Origin: an uncultured Bacteroides sp.
GTDB taxonomy: Bacteria; Bacteroidota; Bacteroidia; Bacteroidales; Bacteroidaceae
Reading direction: 5' to 3'
DNA: 7,991 nucleotides
Assembly: GCA_959606905.1 (NCBI GenBank)
Contig: CAUHML010000149.1
Location: 1 to 7,991, forward strand
Position 1 is the stretch's first letter. The number at the start of each line of letters is the position of its first letter. Below the pieces are notes generated by a model. It ran no database searches. It saw only the letters and a program-made list of their open reading frames with translations, and was not told the DNA's origin. A program made the translations under genes and the position numbers. Positions 1-5,811 of the stretch are shown here, piece after piece.

Positions 1-66
1 GACATCATTAAAGCTCAAAAAGGTGAAATTGAGCAGATGAATAAATGGCTTGATAGTCAAAAGTAA
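1..66 (+). CDS. C-terminal end of a DUF305-like protein (partial)
   Basis: The window opens inside a plus-strand frame of 21 codons ending in TAA at 64-66; the start lies off the left edge. The tail contains the pattern I-I-x-A-Q-x-x-E-I-x-Q-M-x-x-W-L, which I recognise as the last helix of DUF305 proteins, small helical exported proteins often found among copper and silver resistance genes. This is recognition of a short motif, not an alignment. If correct, the region to the left may be metal-resistance cargo. The gene converges on the OLD nuclease gene, and terminator-like hairpins follow it at 81-99 and 144-167. Confidence 0.6.
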   Translation, partial: DIIKAQKGEIEQMNKWLDSQK

Positions 67-80
67 ACATTGTAGAAATG

Positions 81-99
81 TCACGACAAGCGTGATTTT
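81..99 (+). terminator. weak hairpin with T run after the DUF305-like gene
   Basis: TCACG (81-85) and CGTGA (91-95) form a 5-bp stem around a 5-base loop, followed directly by TTTT. It lies 15 bases after the stop codon of the DUF305-like gene. The stem is short, so on its own it would be a weak terminator; the stronger one is at 144-167. Confidence 0.3.
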
Positions 100-143
100 A
101 CATCGTTCCTGGGCGCGGGAGTCGGTTAATCTTTATATAATTC

Positions 144-167
144 AAACCCGATTAATTTCGGGTTTTT
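144..167 (+). terminator. intrinsic terminator of the DUF305-like gene
   Basis: AAACCCGA (144-151) pairs fully with TCGGGTTT (158-165) across a 6-base loop, and the T run continues to 167. Form and position fit a rho-independent terminator for the plus-strand gene ending at 66. Read on the minus strand the stem is followed only by TTGAATT, so it would be poor for the convergent OLD gene. Confidence 0.7.
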
Positions 168-179
168 ACTACTCTGTAC

Positions 180-203
180 TCCGGTCCTTTGTTGAGGACC
201 GGA
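180..203. other. GC-rich stem-loop between convergent genes
   Basis: TCCGGTCC (180-187) and GGACCGGA (196-203) form a perfect 8-bp stem with an 8-base loop. It lies 31 bases past the stop codon of the OLD gene on the minus strand. Neither side has a T run, so it may be a 3'-end stabilising or pausing hairpin rather than a classic terminator. It is the only strong fold close behind the OLD gene. Confidence 0.45.
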
Positions 204-234
204 ATATATGCACCTGAGATGCTTATTTAATACA

Positions 235-2061
235 TTATCTCGTCATGGATACAATGTCGCTCAGGATCTCAACCAGCTCGCTTCTCTCCTGCGTTCCGTC
301 ATGATAGGTTGATCTTGAGATGATTCTTTCTGATGTCATCTGAGGCCAGAATTTATCTAGTACATTATCGGGTTTCATTCCCACAGCCCGGCCGATTATT
401 TTTTTAGCGTCACAGGTGTCCGTAAACGTGACGGCTACACCAGTAATTTCCTCGATAAGATCCGGGCACAGATAGTTTTCTATCTCACGTTTGCGCGTAG
501 CGAAAAATACCTTACCGGCCTCCTCTACTTCTTTTTTACGCTTCTGGATGGACAGAACCTGTGCAGGGTCTCCCCCAATATCGGAGTCCAGAAATACGCA
601 CCAGGGAAGCCCCAGATCTTTGGCCAGATTCAATGTAACCCAGTGTTTGACGCTACCACACCCTCCTATGAGGACTGGCACTATTTTCACGTCCTCCAGA
701 GAGGCTGGCAGCGCACCTGACTGTTTTAATGAACTGGCCGCATGCCTCAGGAAAGTAACATCCGACTTTCCCTCTACCAGAACAATCCCCTGCGCCCTTT
801 CCATACCGGTCTCTGGCAGCACCCCCAGGCTTTCAGTGGCTTCCTTCAGCACTGCGTCATCCGGCATTTTTACTACGGGTTCACCCGCCTCATTTCGGGT
901 AACATAACGTACGCCTTCGACAGGGATTAATCCGGCCAGCGCCGGGACATGGGTGGTGACGATAATCTGACGGTGCGGCTGGCCTGCCAGTGCCAGTAAC
1001 GCTTTCATCAGCATCATCTGATAGTTCGGATGCTGTGACGTTTCAGGCTCCTCTATGGCATAAATCACATTTCTGGGCGTCCCCGCGACATTCTTTTCAG
1101 CCTCAGCCCGAAAAAAATTCAACAGGATAAGCCTCCTTATCCCGCTGCCGCGCTTATTGATGGGGATGCCATTTTCCCCGTCCAGGGTGAAATTGAAGGT
1201 CCACTTGGGTTTCTCCTTAAATCGTGGAGTCAGTTCACTGGCGAGTTCGGGGGCCATTTCACGTAATTTATCCAGCGTTCTCTGTGCGACATCCAGGACG
1301 CTGTCCTGAATCTCATTTTCCAGCGCTGTAATTTTGTCCTGCAGCGCAGCCTGAGCGTCTTTTACGGCCTGCTGTAAGGGGTTTTTAGCTTCGGAATCCC
1401 CGTCGCTGCTTTCCCTGTCGGCTTTGAAAATCGCATACGTGGGCAGCAAATCGAGGATCTTACCCCATAATGATTTTGTGTCGGTTCCGAACTCTTTATC
1501 GACATCCAGCATAATTTCCGAACAGGTATAGGGGGCTGCGGCTTCCCTGATGGCCTGACGCCATAACGATGCAGTGCGTTTATCCGCCACATTTTTTTCA
1601 ACTTCTTTTCCCACCGCCTTGAGCTCAGAAATTTTCATGCCCAGTAAATTTCTCAGGGGCTCCTCATCCGGGTGGATGCAGCGGATGCAGGTCTGCTCCG
1701 GTTTTCCTGAGGTCGTTGCTTTAAACGTTTTGACGATTTCAAAATTGCCGTCCTCATTCAGCAGATGTTCTGAGGCGAGCGTGGTCTGCACCCTGTCGTC
1801 GATCATGATAAAATCGGGCAGGTCATCAAATTCACAGGCTATTTCAAAACGGCCGTCCCCTTCTCTTAGGCTGAAACAGTTCATGTCATTCTTGTCAGCC
1901 TTCATTCCTTCTGTTTCAAAAAAAATAGCCAGCGCTTCCAGAAGCGTTGATTTCCCAAAGTCATTACGACCGACAATACCCGTCATGCTTTCATCAATAA
2001 TGATTTCAGTAGAGTTTCTGTAGCCTCTGAAGTTTTTCAGTTTTAATTTTCTGAGCCGCAT
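235..2061 (-). CDS. OLD-family ATP-dependent endonuclease (ABC ATPase + TOPRIM)
   Basis: A 608-aa protein with an SMC/ABC-like ATPase followed by a TOPRIM nuclease, the order of OLD (overcoming lysogenization defect) nucleases; P2 Old is of similar size. Visible motifs: Walker A G-R-N-D-F-G-K-S-T at 31-39 (Lys37), signature-like N-K-R-G-S-G-I-R-R at 302-310, Walker B ending I-E-E-P-E near 336-340, switch His371, then TOPRIM with Glu430 in V-L-V-E-G-K-S-D, a Gly-rich G-G-C-G-S segment at 466-470, and D-S-D at 492-494. All core residues look intact. I start at ATG 2059-2061: AGGA sits 6 bases upstream and the protein then begins M-R-L-R-K-L-K-L-K-N-F-R-G, the usual family N-terminus. The frame stays open to a TTG at 2121, which would add 20 atypical residues. 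No UvrD-like helicase (GajB type) adjoins, so it looks like a stand-alone OLD rather than Gabija. Its role is probably cargo defence against phage or foreign DNA; the target is unknown. Confidence 0.93.
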   Translation of the reverse strand: MRLRKLKLKNFRGYRNSTEIIIDESMTGIVGRNDFGKSTLLEALAIFFETEGMKADKNDMNCFSLREGDGRFEIACEFDDLPDFIMIDDRVQTTLASEHLLNEDGNFEIVKTFKATTSGKPEQTCIRCIHPDEEPLRNLLGMKISELKAVGKEVEKNVADKRTASLWRQAIREAAAPYTCSEIMLDVDKEFGTDTKSLWGKILDLLPTYAIFKADRESSDGDSEAKNPLQQAVKDAQAALQDKITALENEIQDSVLDVAQRTLDKLREMAPELASELTPRFKEKPKWTFNFTLDGENGIPINKRGSGIRRLILLNFFRAEAEKNVAGTPRNVIYAIEEPETSQHPNYQMMLMKALLALAGQPHRQIIVTTHVPALAGLIPVEGVRYVTRNEAGEPVVKMPDDAVLKEATESLGVLPETGMERAQGIVLVEGKSDVTFLRHAASSLKQSGALPASLEDVKIVPVLIGGCGSVKHWVTLNLAKDLGLPWCVFLDSDIGGDPAQVLSIQKRKKEVEEAGKVFFATRKREIENYLCPDLIEEITGVAVTFTDTCDAKKIIGRAVGMKPDNVLDKFWPQMTSERIISRSTYHDGTQERSELVEILSDIVSMTR

Positions 2062-2108
2062 ATGAAGTCCTGTGTGTAAGAAAGCGTTTTGCTGCAACCT
2101 GAATACAA

Positions 2109-2152
2109 AATATATTTTCAAATGCCTGCCAACAAGCAGGGATAACCGTTAT
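2109..2152 (-). promoter_or_regulatory. candidate OLD promoter with two adjoining inverted repeats
   Basis: On the minus strand, CTTGTT (2136-2131) and TATATT (2114-2109) are 16 bp apart and could act as -35 and -10, giving a leader of about 40 bases before the ATG at 2061. The -35 lies inside an inverted repeat, CCTGC (2125-2129) and GCAGG (2136-2140), and next to it is another, ATAAC-C-GTTAT (2142-2152). Repeats covering a -35 box could be a repressor site. The promoter match is moderate and the link to a regulator is inference. Confidence 0.3.
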
Positions 2153-2616
2153 TCAGAATATCTTAACGACATTTCGGGATTATGATCTGGTCGCGCTTTC
2201 AGAACTTTACTGCCCCTCAAAACACCGGAAACTAACTTGTGGTTGGTTACATGGCAAAGTTAAAACTCCAGAATCACGGGTAATGATTTCAATGCTTATT
2301 ATATTTTTTGGAATTGACTCATGAGCTTTATAATTTAAATGATAATAATAACCATTCTTTTATGCGTAATATTTGCTACTGACACTGATGAATTTAAAAG
2401 AAGATAGATTTTCATTTACGGATTATTTCCTAAATTCATCGATAATGTGATCGACATAAAATTTTCACTGAAGAATGAAGAGATAATTTAAGGCCGAGCG
2501 AAATAGCTCAAAATGGTGTATTTAACATAACAGAAGAAATGAAAGGCTCTATCGCAACCTGATACTTCAGGCCGCTAAGGGGTTAATCTTGTTGAAGAAA
2601 AATTAGACCGGGAAGC
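2153..2616. other. AT-rich intergenic stretch without a convincing gene
   Basis: About 460 bases between the OLD upstream region and the HipB-like gene. I read all three minus-strand frames from 2627 down to about 2270 and found only fragments broken by frequent stops, with nothing resembling HipA or another toxin; plus-strand reading gave only short peptides. The rest was scanned only for obvious coding. The middle (about 2280-2490) is strongly AT-rich and holds one promoter-like sequence on the plus strand (2308-2334). It may be a degraded remnant or an RNA-coding stretch. Confidence 0.5.
2308..2334 (+). promoter_or_regulatory. candidate sigma-70 promoter in the intergenic stretch
   Basis: TTGGAA (2308-2313) and a perfect TATAAT (2329-2334) are 15 bp apart, which is tighter than ideal. 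Transcription would start near 2341 and run toward the 3' end of the HipB-like gene. No gene with a ribosome binding site follows, so the product would be a small or antisense RNA. In AT-rich DNA such matches can arise by chance. Confidence 0.28.
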
Positions 2617-2645
2617 GCCAGGCGTCACCATTTCTCCCGCCTGGC
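2617..2645. other. 8-bp stem-loop spanning the stop codon of the HipB-like gene
   Basis: GCCAGGCG (2617-2624) pairs perfectly with CGCCTGGC (2638-2645) around a 13-base loop that contains the TGA stop (2627-2625, minus strand). On the minus strand the stem is followed by a GC-rich stretch and only about 12 bases later by TTTTT, so it is not a textbook terminator. It could stabilise the 3' end or act as a weak terminator for the regulator mRNA. Confidence 0.5.
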
Positions 2646-2924
2646 TGGAAGTGAAGAATAATTGTGCATAGCTCCGTATTCGGGCTTTGCATCTGACAAT
2701 GGTTCCCTGGATGAAAGTACGATCTCCACTCCAAGGACGCTGAACACCCTAAACAAACGCTCAAAACCCGCACTTGCAGGGTTGGCCTCTAGTCGGGCAT
2801 AAGTTTGCTGTGTTATACCCAAACGTTCAGAAACATCTTTTTGCGTCAGTCCATTGGCTTTGCGAAAGCCGATTAAAACAGGACGTAACTGATTCAAAGT
2901 CTTCAAAGCGTATTGAGTGTTCAT
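2625..2924 (-). CDS. HipB-like Xre-family DNA-binding protein (orphan antitoxin/regulator)
   Basis: A 99-aa protein with an Xre helix-turn-helix at about residues 26-46 (L-T-Q-K-D-V-S-E-R-L-G-I-T-Q-Q-T), followed by the pattern E-x-N-P-A-S-A-x-F-E-R-L and a short strand G-V-E-I-V-L. That layout, and a C-terminus ending in Lys-Trp, resemble HipB, the DNA-binding antitoxin and autorepressor of HipBA modules. I start at ATG 2922-2924 because GGAAGG lies 6 bases upstream; the frame is open for another 10 codons to 2954, with no comparable site. Two operator-like repeats at 2970-3016 suggest self-regulation. In HipBA modules the toxin gene usually follows and overlaps the antitoxin stop. Here an ATG does overlap the stop region (AAATGGTGA), but it opens a frame of only 18 codons and no HipA-like sequence follows. 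It may be an orphan antitoxin, a repressor of another gene, or the survivor of a lost module. Exact family (HipB against HigA or other Xre) is inference. Confidence 0.82.
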   Translation of the reverse strand: MNTQYALKTLNQLRPVLIGFRKANGLTQKDVSERLGITQQTYARLEANPASAGFERLFRVFSVLGVEIVLSSREPLSDAKPEYGAMHNYSSLPARREKW

Positions 2925-2969
2925 AAGTGACCTTCCGTATCGACGGGTTAACAAGCATAACGCAGGGAT

Positions 2970-3016
2970 TTACAGCATATAGGCTGTAATGCTCATTAAC
3001 AGACTATAGGCTGTAA
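2970..3016. promoter_or_regulatory. two operator-like repeats upstream of the HipB-like gene
   Basis: The first box is a perfect inverted repeat: TTACAGC (2970-2976), 6-base spacer, GCTGTAA (2983-2989). The second has the same right half (3010-3016) and a left half matching at 5 of 7 positions (2997-3003). The core TATAGGCTGTAAT recurs exactly at 2978-2990 and 3005-3017, 27 bp apart, between two and three helical turns. Paired palindromes 46-92 bases upstream of an Xre gene are typical of autoregulatory operators. A possible -10 for the gene is TATGCT on the minus strand (2959-2954); I see no good -35. Confidence 0.65.
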
Positions 3017-3017
3017 T

Positions 3018-3276
3018 ACGAATCCTGCCAAGATGCGGCATCTTTCAAATACAAGGCCGTATTGGGTAAGCAGTACACCGTTATATAGCACCCCTTGCCC
3101 CTTTGCTGGAGAGGGACCCACGTGATCGCAGGTCTTTTAGACGTTGTTGCTAACCGGCATCATACACAGGTGGTAACCCCCAGGGAAACTCTATGAGTGA
3201 TAATTTATTCCTGCCCCAGTCAAAATATAAAACCTTATCTAACTAGCTTTCTTAGTATTTTATAAATGAAGTGAAA
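3018..3276. other. gap between the transposition operon and the HipB-like gene
   Basis: This stretch separates the last transposition gene from the operator of the HipB-like gene. It holds a short palindrome, AAGATGC-G-GCATCTT (3030-3044), and two tiny overlapping plus-strand frames: GTG 3122 to TGA 3196 (24 aa), then ATG 3193 to TAG 3246 (17 aa) with AGGG upstream. I recognise neither peptide. No hairpin with a T run follows the minus-strand operon end at 3277, so no terminator for it is evident. Confidence 0.45.
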
Positions 3277-4203
3277 TTAGCGAAGAAGTTTTACATTGTA
3301 AAGTGAGCAAAAATATTTACCATTCAACTGGCAAAATTTACAATCTGCAGCCCTTAGCCTGAGAAAATGCACATTAACAGAATAATCATCAAGTCCGATA
3401 GAGGCATAACTTACGTCCTCAAAAATATCAGAAATAAATGAGTTGAAATTACAAAAATTAACTTCACTTAACATCTTGAACACCGCAGAAATATATCTAT
3501 CATGCATTATCTTGACTTCGATAACCTTAGATAAACTTGAATGCGACTTACATTTGAAGAGATCAAAGAGAAAGTAAATCAGCATATTTTTATTGTCCGA
3601 AATCCATTTTAAAATTTTATTACGTGCACATGGTAATATATACACTGGATTTTTGAAAGGGTTTGAAACGTCAACCACAAGGGAACAATAACCATGAGGA
3701 TTTATTCCACTTATAATTAAGTCACTAAGTCCTTTCACTGCATTCAAATAGTTATCAAAACAAACCTCATATAAACTGGTACTATGAACTGCACATTTAG
3801 ATTCAAACAACCATCTATGACGCAGATAACCAATGCCTTTAGAGTGTATATCTTCAACAATACATTTGTGACAGTAACGAATGTTTGAGATGTTTACCAA
3901 TGGATATGAATTAGTTATGTGAAAATTTTTCCGACAGGCATCTTCAACAGCGTTAAAATACCCGTAAACACCAGAAGATAACGACACTATATTGGAAGTT
4001 AGTATATAACCATTTCTAGTGGCAAGAATGTCATATATATCCTGCAAGCTATGCAATTTGTACATATCAATCAGTTCGAAACGAGGAAAGGCATCGTACC
4101 TTAGTGCGCCATGCTTTGATATTATGTTCCTGCAATTGGATAAGTTATACATTATCTGTGAACGCAGAAGAAAACTGTGCCACAATTCATTTTCGTAAAC
4201 CAT
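3277..4203 (-). CDS. small TniQ-family protein, putative second target selector
   Basis: A 308-aa protein with weak but recognisable TniQ features. The N-terminus E-x-L-W-H-S-F-L-L-R (5-14) fits the family opening, and Cys111-x2-Cys114 with Cys137-x2-His140 in K-C-A-V-H-S-T-S-L matches the TniQ zinc site. Near the end is another cluster, Cys288-x2-Cys291-x7-Cys299. It lacks the long DNA-binding region of TnsD and is about the size of short TniQ adaptors that work with another targeting factor, such as the TniQ of CRISPR-associated transposons; no cas gene is seen here. ATG 4203 is preceded by GGGAG at 5 bases, and only 11 bp separate it from the tnsD stop, so the two are probably co-translated. 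Sampled lines are about 34% GC. By analogy it would bind TnsC and help choose the target, perhaps with TnsD. TniQ membership is moderately sure; the function is inference. Confidence 0.75.
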   Translation of the reverse strand: MVYENELWHSFLLRSQIMYNLSNCRNIISKHGALRYDAFPRFELIDMYKLHSLQDIYDILATRNGYILTSNIVSLSSGVYGYFNAVEDACRKNFHITNSYPLVNISNIRYCHKCIVEDIHSKGIGYLRHRWLFESKCAVHSTSLYEVCFDNYLNAVKGLSDLIISGINPHGYCSLVVDVSNPFKNPVYILPCARNKILKWISDNKNMLIYFLFDLFKCKSHSSLSKVIEVKIMHDRYISAVFKMLSEVNFCNFNSFISDIFEDVSYASIGLDDYSVNVHFLRLRAADCKFCQLNGKYFCSLYNVKLLR

Positions 4204-4214
4204 ATAACTCCCTC

Positions 4215-5771
4215 TTATTTAATTAGTTCCATTTTTCTGAGAAGTATCATTGTCATTGGTAGTTTATCTCTGTATTTCAAAAGCCAGCCATGCCCTCCCA
4301 GTAAAGCATCTAGACTTGTAAGTGACATCGAGTACTGCCCCTGAGATAAAACATCATTTATTAATGATGATGAGATAATATCTCTCTCGCTCCAGTCTAC
4401 TCTTTTATTTTTATAGCATCGTATTGTTTTAGGAAGACAGGAATTAAGCCAGTCACATTCATGTTTATTTAGCCAATAGAAACTTGCATAACAACTTTCT
4501 TTGACTAACTTTCGTGTTATAGAAACGGATTGATTATGTATAAATCTTAATATTTTCTGCTTATGACGCCGTCTTAAAGAATCTTTTTTACATTTTTTAC
4601 GCCATGAGCATAAACCGTAACAAGATGAAATTACAGAGGATACAGCTCCTTCCGATAATGAGTTTTTCTCAGCTATGGATGCCAGACTAAACCCCCTTAC
4701 AGCCATAGACTTGATAAGCAATTCAGTGAATATATTAATTTTTGTGTTTCGCTTAAACGCCCTCAGGTATTTTTTATAAATAAGTGTTTTAATGTAACAT
4801 CTGCTGCGACTAAATTCCTTCCCAAGGTTGCTAACACTAGTATTATTTTCAACTATATGAAAACTGTATTTCTTATGACTTTTAAAGATTTCTTTCTTTT
4901 TATTAGTACGACTTCCTGCATACGTTGGCCAGCAAGTATTTAACAAACAATAACAAAGCAAAAGATGCTTTGTGGGATGCTGACAACATTTGTCTTTGAG
5001 TATAGGCTCCCAGTAATGATAATCAGTTAGGGATGTTGGTATAAGTCCCGATGAACCCTCCCCAAATAACTGGCACTTAGCATAAACATGTGCGTAGAAT
5101 ACATTTTTCTTTAAATTTCCATCCAATGATAATAAATTCAACTTTTTAAGTACATCCATGTAATTGGGGTGTGTAATATCTTTTCTTCTGATTATATTTA
5201 GGGACTCATAACAAAACTTAGCAAAATCGAAGTCTATCTCATTGCTAAGTTGTTCTGTATACGAAACAGGAGGCATCAGTCCAATACGTATGTGCGGTGA
5301 AGAAGGGACATGGATGCTTTCAAGCGCTACCGGATGCCGATGGCAGGTTGTAACCCCATGAAGCTGATGCGCCAGATGCCAATAAGTAACACGATAATGA
5401 AAAGTATCTTCACGAGCGCAAACCGGGCAAAACTTCAATAGTGTGCGCTGCCCTAGTGAAAAATTACTAAGGCGGCACAATCGATTAAGCCTGGCAGGGG
5501 TCGTGTTGAAATCCATAATTTCATTACGACTGATTGGTAGTGCCCAGGCAAAAAGAGGGAGTAAAGTCTGTTCATGCCAGAGCTGATCTGCACTTTCGGA
5601 TGTATGAAGAGAAATAGCCTTTAATCCTGAATTGAGAATTGGATGGACGTTCATATCAGGTTTGTTGAAAATGATCGTTAACAGAGAAGATGGGGACATA
5701 CCGTACACGGTAGTTGTCCGACAAAACCGGCTGAACAAGGATTCATCAGGCAAAACAGGCAACATTCTCAT
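4215..5771 (-). CDS. tnsD: TnsD-like (TniQ-family) target-site selector
   Basis: A 518-aa protein close in size to Tn7 TnsD (508 aa), which binds the attachment site and recruits TnsC. It opens M-R-M-L-P-V-L-P-D-E-S-L, like the TnsD N-terminus. The zinc site is Cys115, Cys118, Cys143, His146. Beyond it are two likely helix-turn-helix segments (about 312-331 and 362-381) and the TnsD-type C-terminal pattern F-Y-W-L-N-K-H-E-C-D-W-L (431-442) then R-V-D-W-S-E-R-D (457-464) and D-K-L-P (502-505). I start at ATG 5771, with AGAGG 8 bases upstream; a GTG at 5780 would add three residues but overlaps that site. The protein stops about 13 residues after D-K-L-P, whereas as I recall it Tn7 TnsD runs on for some 65-70, so the tail looks short; reading past the stop does not recover it. 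GC content drops sharply near 5281, just after the zinc-site codons. The target is not shown by the sequence. Confidence 0.9.
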   Translation of the reverse strand: MRMLPVLPDESLFSRFCRTTTVYGMSPSSLLTIIFNKPDMNVHPILNSGLKAISLHTSESADQLWHEQTLLPLFAWALPISRNEIMDFNTTPARLNRLCRLSNFSLGQRTLLKFCPVCAREDTFHYRVTYWHLAHQLHGVTTCHRHPVALESIHVPSSPHIRIGLMPPVSYTEQLSNEIDFDFAKFCYESLNIIRRKDITHPNYMDVLKKLNLLSLDGNLKKNVFYAHVYAKCQLFGEGSSGLIPTSLTDYHYWEPILKDKCCQHPTKHLLLCYCLLNTCWPTYAGSRTNKKKEIFKSHKKYSFHIVENNTSVSNLGKEFSRSRCYIKTLIYKKYLRAFKRNTKINIFTELLIKSMAVRGFSLASIAEKNSLSEGAVSSVISSCYGLCSWRKKCKKDSLRRRHKQKILRFIHNQSVSITRKLVKESCYASFYWLNKHECDWLNSCLPKTIRCYKNKRVDWSERDIISSSLINDVLSQGQYSMSLTSLDALLGGHGWLLKYRDKLPMTMILLRKMELIK

Positions 5772-5811
5772 TTCCCACACCTCTCTTTGACCGTTACGAA
5801 CTGTTACCTCA

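Noticed and set aside
491..907. 138-aa plus-strand open frame inside the OLD gene
   Set aside because: It is antisense to well-conserved TOPRIM sequence and looks like no protein I know; a shadow frame. The same holds for the other antisense frames at 742-930 and 1574-2023, and for the minus-strand frame at 1362-1601.
2062..2121. 20-codon N-terminal extension of the OLD protein from a TTG at 2121
   Set aside because: The ATG at 2061 has an AGGA site at good spacing and gives the usual family N-terminus; the extension resembles nothing in the family.
2339..2407. Hydrophobic 22-aa plus-strand peptide (starts M-I-I-I-T-I-L-L), like a type I toxin
   Set aside because: No ribosome binding site, and the nearby TATAAT (2329-2334) would start transcription at about the ATG itself, leaving no leader. 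Short hydrophobic frames are expected in AT-rich DNA.
2400..2624. Possible hipA remnant after the HipB-like gene
   Set aside because: All three minus-strand frames were read; they carry frequent stops and no HipA-like motif, so I do not annotate a pseudogene.
3030..3044. Palindrome AAGATGC-G-GCATCTT as a terminator of the transposition operon
   Set aside because: It has no T run on the minus strand, a one-base centre, and lies over 230 bases after the last stop codon.
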